DNA from: Candidatus Thorarchaeota archaeon
GTDB taxonomy: Archaea; Asgardarchaeota; Thorarchaeia; Thorarchaeales; Thorarchaeaceae
Direction: 5' to 3'
Length of the DNA stretch: 18,809 bases
Assembly (NCBI GenBank): GCA_029856425.1
Contig: JAHQWZ010000007.1
Span: forward strand, 1 to 18,809
Part shown: piece by piece, positions 1-6,343 of the stretch
Layout: each line of letters starts with the position of its first letter
Position numbering within the stretch: position 1 is the stretch's first letter
The notes under the pieces: model-generated
What the model saw: the letters and a program-made list of their open reading frames with translations, nothing else
Told to the model about the DNA's origin: nothing
The model's database searches: none
Made by a program: the position numbers and the translations under genes

Positions 1-56
1 ACGGCTAACGCCAATTGATATTCATTCAAGGTGGAACTAGAGGTGGTGTTAGAAAG

Positions 57-170
57 TTGGCTTTCGCTAAGAATCGTCAGAAACCAAAGCCTGAACCCTC
101 CTTTGAGGATCACGAACGTCTGAAAACAAGCATGAGAGTTGAGATGTATCGAGTCTCGTTCCGGAGGTAG
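57..170 (+). CDS. possible small basic protein, 37 aa
   Basis: Open frame starting at TTG 57 and ending at TAG 168-170. A strong Shine-Dalgarno-like AGGTGGTG (41-48) lies 8 nt before the TTG, and a hairpin terminator follows at 218-252. The predicted peptide begins MAFAKNRQKPKPEP and ends RVEMYRVSFRR; it is rich in Lys and Arg and matches no family I know. In another frame a stop codon at 38-40 sits just before the ribosome-binding site, so an upstream gene may end there and overlap the signal, as in an operon; too little of it is present to identify. The ORF is short and the start is not ATG, so it may be chance. Confidence 0.3.
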   Translation: MAFAKNRQKPKPEPSFEDHERLKTSMRVEMYRVSFRR

Positions 171-217
171 GCCTCCCTGTCCCACCAAATGCGATGGGAT
201 TTAACTTCTCTCCTTTT

Positions 218-252
218 GGCCGTGCCAAGAGCGCGGCCTCCAATTTTTCTTT
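218..252 (+). terminator. hairpin terminator with T-run
   Basis: Stem arms GGCCGTGC (218-225) and GCGCGGCC (231-238), with one T-G wobble and loop CAAGA, are followed by TCCAATTTTTCTTT. The T-rich side lies on the plus strand, so it should end a plus-strand transcript entering from the left edge. It also sits directly beyond the stop codon of the minus-strand LRR gene. Confidence 0.6.
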
Positions 253-255
253 GGG

Positions 256-870
256 CTATTTCCAATCGATTTCGCCAAGAAGCGATTTTAATGCAAGAGG
301 GGGTTTCACTTTATTGAGTTTGGCGGACGCAGTGATGCTAACCCCTGGATCTAAACCAAGCTGAACAAGATTTCGACAGTGATAAAGAGAGGACACATCC
401 AATGAGGTAATCTCATTCTTGGTAAGTGTTAGATTGCGAAGCTTCTTGCATTTCATTAGTGGCGAGAAATCAATACTCTGGAGTTTGTTCTCATAAAGAT
501 GCAATGCTTTTAGCTCAGTGCACTGCTTTAGTGGTGTAAGGTCTATGGCTCGTAATCTGTTGAACGAGAGACCCAGATGCATCAGTCCTGTACATCCTTC
601 CAAGAACGATAGGTCCAGAGTTTCAATCTGGTTTCCGCCTAGGGAGAGCTCTAACAGTGTTGAACAACCTTGTAGCTTGGAAAGGTCAATGGCCTGAATC
701 TCGTTCCCAGAGAGAGTAAGAACCTCTAGGTTAGGAAACGCATCAAGGACTGAGAGGTCCGTTGTGGCAATGCGCCTGTCGCTGAGATCTATCTCAGTTG
801 TGTTTGTGTCAAAACGCTCAACAACTTTTCCGCCTGTCTTTGTTTCGCTCCAGATAGTGATTTCCGTCAT
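256..870 (-). CDS. leucine-rich repeat protein
   Basis: 204-residue protein built almost entirely of leucine-rich repeats. After about 30 residues come at least five units of about 24 residues with the pattern LxxLxLxxNxIxxIDLSxLxxC, for example NEIQAIDLSKLQGC and NQIETLDLSFLEGC. The last 25 residues (ending LLGEIDWK) look like a capping segment. There is no signal peptide or membrane helix, so it is probably cytoplasmic and binds a partner; the partner is not apparent. The frame could open at TTG 879, but ATG 870 is chosen because AGGAT then sits 9 nt upstream. It is the last gene of a minus-strand run, 61 nt after the GNAT gene. This LRR consensus reminds me of Asgard archaea; that is recollection, not a search. 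Confidence 0.85.
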   Translation of the reverse strand: MTEITIWSETKTGGKVVERFDTNTTEIDLSDRRIATTDLSVLDAFPNLEVLTLSGNEIQAIDLSKLQGCSTLLELSLGGNQIETLDLSFLEGCTGLMHLGLSFNRLRAIDLTPLKQCTELKALHLYENKLQSIDFSPLMKCKKLRNLTLTKNEITSLDVSSLYHCRNLVQLGLDPGVSITASAKLNKVKPPLALKSLLGEIDWK

Positions 871-931
871 AAATGACAAATCCTAGTGTTTCGTACTGGC
901 CATCCACTTAATAACTGCGATTGGAGGCCTA

Positions 932-1753
932 TTATCTCTTGGGAGAGACCTCAGCCTTCATTCGGTATAGTTTGTGATGGAGCTCATATCCTCGCTCATC
1001 ACAAAGTACTGCAAGGTCCTCATTGTCTGTAAAAGTCAATCGGATATATTCAAACTCAGGCAGACTATATAGCTTCAAACACGAGATGAAATCATCAAAA
1101 CAATCAATGCCATCAATCTGAAACGGAAAGCATCCTGGGAATGCCGGTGTGAAACGGCACACCCCAACAATATCCTTTTCATAATTCTTGAGCACAAGAA
1201 CATGGAAGTCGTCTGATTCGAGAAACCGTCTAATCTGCGCGGCTGGGAGATACTCGCCGTATTTCTCACCGACAGCTTCAATCTCACCGTCTTGAATTCT
1301 TTCACAAAGATATTTCCCTGAGGAATCTATTGTTCGGAATGGGACGAAGTAGTGCCAAGTAGTTCCAACTATCTTAAACCCGAATTTCTTGTAGAGATGT
1401 TGTGCATGTCTGTTGTGGTCCTGAGTATATAGGATAGCGTTGGACATACTCTCATTTCGAAACCAGTCCATCGCGTATTCCATGAGCTTAGCTCCCAGCC
1501 CTCTGTTCTGCATGGACTTAGAAACACCAATTCGGCCGAGATGACCATCATCTTCACCGAACCTGGCAAGGGAGAGCATGCCCACCATTCGACCTTCTGA
1601 TTCAAGGGCGAAAAAAGCCCCCCTATCAACTAGTGTATTGAATGACTCCTCTCTGACTCTGTCGATGGGGAAGAGCTCCTCATCCAGCTTCTCGAATTCT
1701 GTCCAGTCATCATTATTCATTGGTCGAACAATAGGTTTCATACACTCTTGCAT
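932..1753 (-). CDS. GNAT N-acetyltransferase, tandem-domain type
   Basis: 273 residues. The N-terminal half (about 8-140) is a classical GNAT fold: the acetyl-CoA loop is QNRGLG (82-87) after the strand GRIGVSKSM, and HLYKKFGFKIVG (119-130) is the usual GNAT C-terminal motif. These proteins transfer acetyl from acetyl-CoA to an amine, but the substrate cannot be told. The second half (about 145-270) ends in CDERGYELHHKLYRM, which resembles a degenerate GNAT lobe without an obvious acetyl-CoA loop. The start may be ATG 1753 or the in-frame ATG 1741; neither has a strong ribosome-binding site. It follows msrA by 48 nt on the same strand, so co-transcription is likely. Confidence 0.85.
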   Translation of the reverse strand: MQECMKPIVRPMNNDDWTEFEKLDEELFPIDRVREESFNTLVDRGAFFALESEGRMVGMLSLARFGEDDGHLGRIGVSKSMQNRGLGAKLMEYAMDWFRNESMSNAILYTQDHNRHAQHLYKKFGFKIVGTTWHYFVPFRTIDSSGKYLCERIQDGEIEAVGEKYGEYLPAAQIRRFLESDDFHVLVLKNYEKDIVGVCRFTPAFPGCFPFQIDGIDCFDDFISCLKLYSLPEFEYIRLTFTDNEDLAVLCDERGYELHHKLYRMKAEVSPKR

Positions 1754-1801
1754 GTATTTGCTCTCTATTGTCTGTTACGCAAAATACCCCTGTCAAAGGC
1801 C

Positions 1802-2332
1802 CTACGGCGATAGCTTGAGTTTGAAGACTTTCTCAAATTTCTCAAGCTTTGGTCGTATCACATAGCGACAGTATTGCTGATTGGGATTATTTCTGAAGTA
1901 GTCCTGATGATAGTCCTCTGCACGATAGAACTTTGTGAAGGGTGTTATTTGGGTCACTATAGGCTTTTTCCACACTCCACTAGCCTCAAGTTTCTCTTTG
2001 AATAGCTCCACAGCCTTCTTCTGCGATTCATTATGATAGAAGATAGCTGAACGATATTGAGTGCCAACATCATTCCCCTGACGGTTGAGTGTAGTAGGAT
2101 CATGAGTTTCGAAGAACACCTCGACAAGCTCTTCGAACGTGATCTGGTCAGGGTCGAATTCTATTTGGCATGCCTCAGCATGACCAGTGTTTCCTGTAAG
2201 AACTTGATTGTAGGTAGGATTCTCAGTATGCCCTCCGGTGTAGCCGGATACCACAGATGTCACACCTTTAAGCTGCTGGAAGATAGCTTCAACACACCAG
2301 AAACAACCAGCGGCAAATGTAGCGATTTCCAT
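1802..2332 (-). CDS. msrA: peptide-methionine (S)-S-oxide reductase MsrA
   Basis: 176 residues, normal length for MsrA. The protein repairs oxidised methionine by reducing the S-sulfoxide. The signature GCFWCVEAIF is at residues 9-18, with catalytic Cys10 and Cys13 as a nearby second cysteine. Other hallmarks are GYTGG (30-34), HAEACQIEFDP (51-61), GTQYRSAIF (90-98) and EDYHQDYF (139-146). Cys155 near the C terminus may take part in disulfide recycling. There is no signal peptide, so it is cytoplasmic. A TTTATATTTG box lies only about 10-18 nt before the ATG, too close to drive this start as a TATA box. It is second in the run 4-TM protein, msrA, GNAT, LRR. Confidence 0.96.
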   Translation of the reverse strand: MEIATFAAGCFWCVEAIFQQLKGVTSVVSGYTGGHTENPTYNQVLTGNTGHAEACQIEFDPDQITFEELVEVFFETHDPTTLNRQGNDVGTQYRSAIFYHNESQKKAVELFKEKLEASGVWKKPIVTQITPFTKFYRAEDYHQDYFRNNPNQQYCRYVIRPKLEKFEKVFKLKLSP

Positions 2333-2398
2333 GATTTACAAATATAAACTATCCAAATCAATTGCTGGGAAGAGGCAGAAAGCGATTTTCAACAGCTG

Positions 2399-2791
2399 CT
2401 ATGTCTTTCTCGATGCAAACCAATGTTCGAAGAATAGGATGCCAAAGAGGAGATCAATAGCTACGAAAGCAAGTACTAGGAGAGATGCTTCTCCGATAAG
2501 GAAATAGAATAGCCCAACAACAAACACTGCAACCTTCTCGAATATCACTACTGGAATAAAACCCTGACTGATTCTTGGATTGATGCTGATGGAGAAGAGG
2601 AGAAGACCAACCACGAAGACCATGATGAAGAAAGAGTCAGCCCATAGAAGCGTAGGCGGAGGAGGGACATCGCCGGCCAGCGAAAAATAGCCAATATCAA
2701 TTCTGGGAAGAACAATGAAGGATATTGCCAGAAGCAAGTTCCATATGGCTGCCACCTTGAATAATAGACTGTGATGTCGCTCTCTGTCCAT
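2399..2791 (-). CDS. four-helix membrane protein, unknown function
   Basis: 130 residues, mostly hydrophobic, with four predicted membrane segments at roughly 10-30, 50-70, 77-97 and 103-122. A short charged N terminus (MDRERHH) and a basic C terminus (ASRKT) both suggest an inside location. A proline-rich loop, DVPPPPTLLWADS, lies between helices 1 and 2. The frame AAIWNLLLAISFIVLP recalls small 4-TM proteins of unknown function found in many prokaryotes. AAGGTG lies 7 nt before ATG 2791, and an AAATATATG box about 40 nt upstream could be the promoter of the whole minus-strand run. It heads the run, 66 nt ahead of msrA. No catalytic or transport motif is visible. Confidence 0.75.
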   Translation of the reverse strand: MDRERHHSLLFKVAAIWNLLLAISFIVLPRIDIGYFSLAGDVPPPPTLLWADSFFIMVFVVGLLLFSISINPRISQGFIPVVIFEKVAVFVVGLFYFLIGEASLLVLAFVAIDLLFGILFFEHWFASRKT

Positions 2792-2826
2792 TAGTTTGCA
2801 CCTTGTCGGCTCATTGGTAAATCCTG

Positions 2827-2835
2827 CATATATTT
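2827..2835 (-). promoter_or_regulatory. TATA box for the 4-TM/msrA/GNAT/LRR run
   Basis: On the minus strand this reads AAATATATG. Transcription would start about 25 nt downstream near 2805, just ahead of the AAGGTG ribosome-binding site (2799-2804) and ATG 2791. Identified by consensus and spacing only. Confidence 0.4.
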
Positions 2836-2871
2836 CCCGCTACGTTTGCTGAATCTTGCCAAGGAAGTTCC

Positions 2872-2876
2872 TATAT
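2872..2876 (+). promoter_or_regulatory. TATA box, leaderless start of the phosphodiesterase gene
   Basis: CTATATGG is centred about 26 nt before ATG 2900, the distance expected when transcription begins at or next to the start codon. No ribosome-binding site lies in the normal window before that ATG, which fits a leaderless mRNA. Confidence 0.45.
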
Positions 2877-2899
2877 GGGGAGTTACGTTTCAACGGACC

Positions 2900-4054
2900 A
2901 TGCAAGTCAAACCGAATTATTCCGGCGGGGGCATTGTGAATCTGATGAGTTCCATTGCGTCAGCCGTTGGTACACAGAGCCCGTATCCGGAGACAACAAT
3001 AGATGGGCTCTCGGGGGTAGAGAAGTCTAAAAACATTGTACTGATGGTCGTGGATGGACTAGGATATGACTACCTCATGGAGCATGGAAAAGACACTATG
3101 CTCGCATCTTCGGTACGAGGCACTCTCACGTCAGTTTTTCCACCATCCACAGGTTCTGCAATTACGACTTTCATTACAGGCCTGGCGCCACAACAACATG
3201 CGGTGACAGGTTGGTATGTATTCCTGAAGGAATATGGAATGATGTCACGAATTCTGCCCTTTACAAGTGTTGTTGATTGGAACGTGATAGATACAGACAT
3301 AGCCAATGTTTTGAAGTTTAAGTCCCTTTTCTGGGAGATCGAAAGAGAGCGCATAGTGGTTGCCGGAAAGCAGATTGTTGACTCTCCGTTCTCGCAGTAC
3401 ACAATAGGCAGGGGCGCCACAAGAATCGGATACGAAGGAATTCAGAGCTTCTTTGGGAGTGTAGAGAAAGCCATTTCATTGGCTAAGAAACCAAGCTATA
3501 TCTACTCCTATTGGCCGGAGCTTGATTCTATCGCTCATATACTTGGAATCAATAGTGTTGAGGCACAAGAGCATCTTTATGTCTTTGATCACGCTTTCAA
3601 TACATTCATGGAAACGATTGAGGGCTCAGATACGACACTCATTGTCACAAGCGATCATGGCTTGCATGATGTGAAACCAGAGAACCTCATCCGGACTGAT
3701 GACCATCCTGAATTGATGGACACCCTCACCCTGCCACTGTGCGGAGACACGCGATCTGTATACTGTTATGTGCGACCTTCACGTATGAGAGTTTTCGAAC
3801 ATTATGTGAACTCAGAACTTGGACATGCATGCGAGATTCACAAGAGCGAGGACCTCATAGATGACAATTGGTTTGGGCTTTACGAGGCACATCAGATGTT
3901 GCCGAATCGGGTTGGAGATTACACACTGATGTTTAATGAAGACTATGCCGTTCTCAACAGCTTTCCAGGACAAGAACCTCCATCTCTGCTGGGTCATCAT
4001 GGGGGCACCTCCAGTGAGGAGATGAGAGTGCCCCTCATTGTAATAAACGGCTGA
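2900..4054 (+). CDS. type I phosphodiesterase / nucleotide pyrophosphatase family hydrolase
   Basis: 384 residues of the alkaline-phosphatase superfamily, which hydrolyse phosphodiester, pyrophosphate or phosphate-monoester bonds with two metal ions. Visible motifs from ATG 2900: LMVVDGLGYD with metal ligand Asp52; FPPSTGSAITTFITG with likely nucleophile Thr84; YWPELDSIAH with Asp209 and His213; TSDHG with Asp252 and His253; and GHHGG near His366-367. The ligand set looks complete. There is no signal peptide, so the enzyme is probably cytoplasmic. The frame also opens at TTG 2846, but the extra 18 residues are not conserved-looking, and ATG 2900 has a TATA box at the leaderless distance and begins MQVKPNYSGGGIVNL. 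The gene is divergent from the msrA run. The substrate is unknown. Confidence 0.9.
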   Translation: MQVKPNYSGGGIVNLMSSIASAVGTQSPYPETTIDGLSGVEKSKNIVLMVVDGLGYDYLMEHGKDTMLASSVRGTLTSVFPPSTGSAITTFITGLAPQQHAVTGWYVFLKEYGMMSRILPFTSVVDWNVIDTDIANVLKFKSLFWEIERERIVVAGKQIVDSPFSQYTIGRGATRIGYEGIQSFFGSVEKAISLAKKPSYIYSYWPELDSIAHILGINSVEAQEHLYVFDHAFNTFMETIEGSDTTLIVTSDHGLHDVKPENLIRTDDHPELMDTLTLPLCGDTRSVYCYVRPSRMRVFEHYVNSELGHACEIHKSEDLIDDNWFGLYEAHQMLPNRVGDYTLMFNEDYAVLNSFPGQEPPSLLGHHGGTSSEEMRVPLIVING

Positions 4055-4114
4055 AGTCAACAGTTTATAGGTGCTTAAAAGGGTCTGACTAGACGTATAT
4101 TTGATGTGATGAGT

Positions 4115-4175
4115 CCGGTGTCATGGGGTTGTAGGCTGTCCCTTGTTGGCACCGGTTCTCTCCTCCTCTTTCTCT
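4115..4175 (+). terminator. long hairpin with pyrimidine tail
   Basis: CCGGTGTCA (4115-4123) pairs with TGGCACCGG (4147-4155) over 9 bp including one T-G wobble. An inner GGG/CCC pairing is possible, and a tract of about 20 pyrimidines follows (4156-4175). It lies 60 nt beyond the phosphodiesterase stop and just beyond the TPR stop on the other strand. A terminator for the plus-strand gene is the simplest reading. Confidence 0.45.
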
Positions 4176-4209
4176 CGCGATGCCAGCATGGATTGTCCAA
4201 ATTCCCGTT

Positions 4210-5103
4210 CTATAGCAGAACTTGCATCTCTTTTGCTGTTTCCATGTTCTTCTTGACTATGTCAAGTTCGGGGTTCAGTTCCAGGGCACGGTTGTAACAC
4301 TCCATTGCACGCTTGAAATCGCCTTTCTCTCTCAATGAAACACCCAGATTGTTCCATCCTCGTGGATCATCAGGGGAGAGCTCAGTATACTTTTCGAGTA
4401 TTAGTATCGCTTCTGTCCATCTATCAAGGAACCAGAGTGTGGTTCCATACTTGAACAAGATATCAGGTTGCTTCCTTCTGACTGATAGGCTAGGCTCAAA
4501 GAACTCGGCTGCTCTGGCATAGTTCTGTGCATCATAACAAAGATTTCCGACGGCATTGAGTGAACTAACTGCTCTTGGATTCAGGTCAATAGCTACGTTA
4601 AGACTCGTACAGGCGGCGTTGTATCGATTAAGTTGGGCTTGGCACATACCCCTCATCTCCCAGACTTCATAGAGGTCTTCATGCGTTTCTAGAATTACAG
4701 AAGTGGTTGTGAGTACAGTCTGGCAGTCGTCTGCTAGAGCAGCTGCTTTTGTCAATGCCAACAGTGTGTCTAGCTCATTACCTCCAAGCTCTAGATATTT
4801 GGTGAGCGTTTCTATTGTTTCGTCGTACATCTCTTCAGAATATAGCAGCATCCCAGCGTTCTCGATTGGCTCGGTCCATTCACTGTCAAGTTCCATGGCC
4901 TTCTCAAAGCATTCTAATGCTTCAGCATATTTCTCGGCGTCCTGATAGACCAGTCCCAAAAGATTCCAAGCAAGAGTGAAAGACTCATCGATCTCAATTG
5001 CCGCCTTTAGGGATTCTTCAGCTGCATCGAGCTCACCGAACCTTTGAAAATGCTCACCGCGGCGACATAATGCCATTAATTCGTCAGATGGGGCATTCGG
5101 CAT
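4210..5103 (-). CDS. TPR-repeat protein (eight repeats)
   Basis: 297 residues made of eight consecutive 34-residue tetratricopeptide repeats from about residue 6 to 277, followed by a short capping helix. Typical units are AWNLLGLVYQDAEKYAEALE and GWNNLGVSLREKGDFKRAME; repeat 4 is the most degenerate. Each repeat ends in a recognisable turn such as IEID, MELD, IDLN or LELN. TPR arrays form a superhelix that binds peptides or other proteins. There is no signal peptide, membrane segment or catalytic domain, so this is probably a cytoplasmic scaffold with unknown partner. ATG 5103 is the only reasonable start. It stands alone, convergent with the phosphodiesterase gene. Confidence 0.92.
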   Translation of the reverse strand: MPNAPSDELMALCRRGEHFQRFGELDAAEESLKAAIEIDESFTLAWNLLGLVYQDAEKYAEALECFEKAMELDSEWTEPIENAGMLLYSEEMYDETIETLTKYLELGGNELDTLLALTKAAALADDCQTVLTTTSVILETHEDLYEVWEMRGMCQAQLNRYNAACTSLNVAIDLNPRAVSSLNAVGNLCYDAQNYARAAEFFEPSLSVRRKQPDILFKYGTTLWFLDRWTEAILILEKYTELSPDDPRGWNNLGVSLREKGDFKRAMECYNRALELNPELDIVKKNMETAKEMQVLL

Positions 5104-5220
5104 TTCAAACCGCTTCCAAGAGATAATTACGACATCTTAGGATTGGAATAGTCGTCAGCTAAAATGCGGCTTAGAGGCTTTTGAATCATTATCGGTCATA
5201 CTGTGATATTGAATGATAAG

Positions 5221-5262
5221 AAAAAGAGGGCGATGTCCATGTCACAGTGGACCTTCACCCTC
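5221..5262 (-). terminator. bipartite hairpin terminator of the 57-aa gene
   Basis: On the minus strand GAGGG pairs with CCCTC and, within it, GTCCA pairs with TGGAC, followed directly by TTTTTCTTAT. The structure begins 23 nt past the stop codon of the small gene, in the right orientation to end its transcript. Confidence 0.6.
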
Positions 5263-5284
5263 AGCCAGATTAGATTGTCTAGAA

Positions 5285-5458
5285 TCATACTATATATGAC
5301 CTCCAGAACGTCTCCAAATCTGATATATCTACACCAAGCTTGCTTACTTCTTTCTTCTTCTGAGTAGCATCCGTCTTGTCGATGTCCTCTCCATCAGAGG
5401 ACTGGCAATTGGGATGCGACACATAATTCCCCAATGTCTTGTCTGGTTCTTTTGCCAT
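5285..5458 (-). CDS. small hydrophilic protein, 57 aa, unknown function
   Basis: Begins MAKEPDKTLGNYVSHPNCQ and ends LGVDISDLETFWRSYIV. It has a charged, probably flexible middle (SSDGEDIDKTDATQKKKE) and a more hydrophobic end that could form a helix. There is one Cys and one His, so no metal site of its own is evident. The frame opens further upstream, but ATG 5458 is preceded 5 nt away by a near-ideal GAGGTGG and is clearly the start. A terminator follows at 5221-5262, so this is a self-contained single-gene unit. The ribosome-binding site lies in a hairpin of a structured leader (5459-5554), suggesting post-transcriptional control. I recognise no family. Confidence 0.65.
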   Translation of the reverse strand: MAKEPDKTLGNYVSHPNCQSSDGEDIDKTDATQKKKEVSKLGVDISDLETFWRSYIV

Positions 5459-5554
5459 GTTCTCCACCTCTTGAGAGAGGCAATGCCTGCCTTGCAGGCC
5501 TTTCATTACTGGATGACGACACCCAATCCTCGAGGGACGGTCTTGGTGTCATCC
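5459..5554 (-). promoter_or_regulatory. structured 5' leader with hairpin over the ribosome-binding site
   Basis: Read on the minus strand, three stems follow one another. First, GGATGACACC (5554-5545) pairs with its complement at 5523-5511, with a 3-nt bulge and the palindrome CCTCGAGG inside the loop. Second, GCCTGC-AAG-GCAGGC spans 5499-5485. Third, CCTCT-CTCA-AGAGG spans 5480-5467; its 3' arm is part of the AGAGGTGG ribosome-binding site. Pairing in the third stem would hide the site, so the leader could act as a translation switch. The ligand or trigger, if any, is unknown and no known riboswitch class was recognised. Confidence 0.4.
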
Positions 5555-5783
5555 CGATTCCATGTCGTTTCTGACTCACTCCATGTCAATCGTTGTAGTC
5601 TGACAGAAATGATGATAATTGATAGGGGTCGAAGCGAGGTCTTGCAGCAATGTCTATTCTTCTACAATAGACATCACAAGATGCTACAAACTGAATCCAC
5701 GCATTCCTTAGTTGACCTCCTCGACCTGACTATCATGCTAGTTGATAGAAGTCATCTTTAGCATGGGCAGTCCTCATAGTTGC
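5555..5783. other. non-coding stretch with two hairpins
   Basis: No convincing gene is seen here. A perfect 8-bp inverted repeat, TGTCTATT (5651-5658) and AATAGACA (5666-5673), has a 7-nt loop. A second hairpin (5727-5754) pairs TGAC/GTCA and TATCA/TGATA around a 7-nt loop with a 2-nt bulge and is followed by TCTTTA. These could be terminators, operators or parts of a small RNA. No tRNA, C/D box RNA or SRP RNA pattern was recognised. A 115-codon plus-strand open frame crosses the region but conflicts with the better supported 57-aa gene. Confidence 0.35.
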
Positions 5784-5785
5784 CG

Positions 5786-5793
5786 TATTATAT
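5786..5793 (+). promoter_or_regulatory. TATA box of the flavodoxin gene
   Basis: TATTATAT is a good archaeal box A. It would place the transcript start near 5815 and leave a leader of about 40 nt that carries GGAG just before the GTG start. Confidence 0.4.
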
Positions 5794-5854
5794 CTTTCCT
5801 ACTACGCCATTAGAAAAGGGACATAAGAGCTAATAGACTAGAAATTGTTGGAGA

Positions 5855-6328
5855 GTGCTGAAGACGAAGACTATCATTATCTACGAGAGCATCTATGGAA
5901 ATACGAAGAAAGTAGCGGATGCGATAGCAGAGGGTATCAGAGAATCCGGTCAGGTTGAGTGTTCTGTCGCAAAGACTGGAGAAGTGCATCACACAGATGA
6001 TCTTGCAGGATATGATGCGATTCTTTTCGGGTGTCCTAACCATAATCAAGAACCAGCCCGCAACATGCTGAAATTCATCGAGCGGGCGAGCATTGTAGAC
6101 CTTGAAGAGAAGATGGGGGCTGCTTTTGACACCTACACTGGCGGCAACAGGGGAATCGCTTTAGGAAAACTGGAAGAAGCAATAGCCCAGAGAATGCCTT
6201 GTGTCAAGTTTGTCATAGAGGGGTTTTCAGCTAAAGTGGAAGATAGGAAGGGTCCTTTGACGGAGGGGGAACTTCAAAGAGCTAATGAATTTGGAAGACA
6301 GGTTGCTGAGAAGCTTTTAGACAGATAG
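5855..6328 (+). CDS. flavodoxin
   Basis: 157 residues, the size of a short-chain flavodoxin, a one- or two-electron carrier that binds FMN. The phosphate-binding loop is ESIYGNT (11-17) after the strand TIIIY. The first isoalloxazine loop is FGCPNHNQEP (58-67), and DTYTGGNRG (92-100) is the second, with Tyr94 a candidate stacking residue. GCPNHNQEP departs from the common GSPTW/Y form, so flavin affinity or partner may differ. The only usual in-frame start is GTG 5855, but GGAG (5850-5853) lies almost on top of it; initiation could be at the next codon, CTG 5858. It has its own promoter and converges on the M24 peptidase gene with a 15-nt gap. The electron partner is not in view. Confidence 0.9.
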   Translation: MLKTKTIIIYESIYGNTKKVADAIAEGIRESGQVECSVAKTGEVHHTDDLAGYDAILFGCPNHNQEPARNMLKFIERASIVDLEEKMGAAFDTYTGGNRGIALGKLEEAIAQRMPCVKFVIEGFSAKVEDRKGPLTEGELQRANEFGRQVAEKLLDR

Positions 6329-6343
6329 CTGTGATTTAGACGA

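Noticed and set aside
130..190. Possible tRNA 3' end (GTCCCACCA) near the left edge
   Set aside because: No GTTCRA T-loop or matching acceptor stem could be found on either strand.
2333..2350. TTTATATTTG box directly before msrA as its promoter
   Set aside because: Only 10-18 nt from the ATG; a TATA box there would start transcription inside the gene and remove the catalytic N terminus.
5600..5700. Archaeal C/D box RNA (ATGATGA near 5609, CTGA near 5691)
   Set aside because: The boxes are about 80 nt apart, too far for a normal C/D RNA, and no C'/D' pair is seen between them.
5414..5761. 115-codon plus-strand open frame across the small-protein gene and its leader
   Set aside because: No ribosome-binding site before its start, atypical amino-acid make-up, and it overlaps the better supported 57-aa gene with its leader on the other strand.
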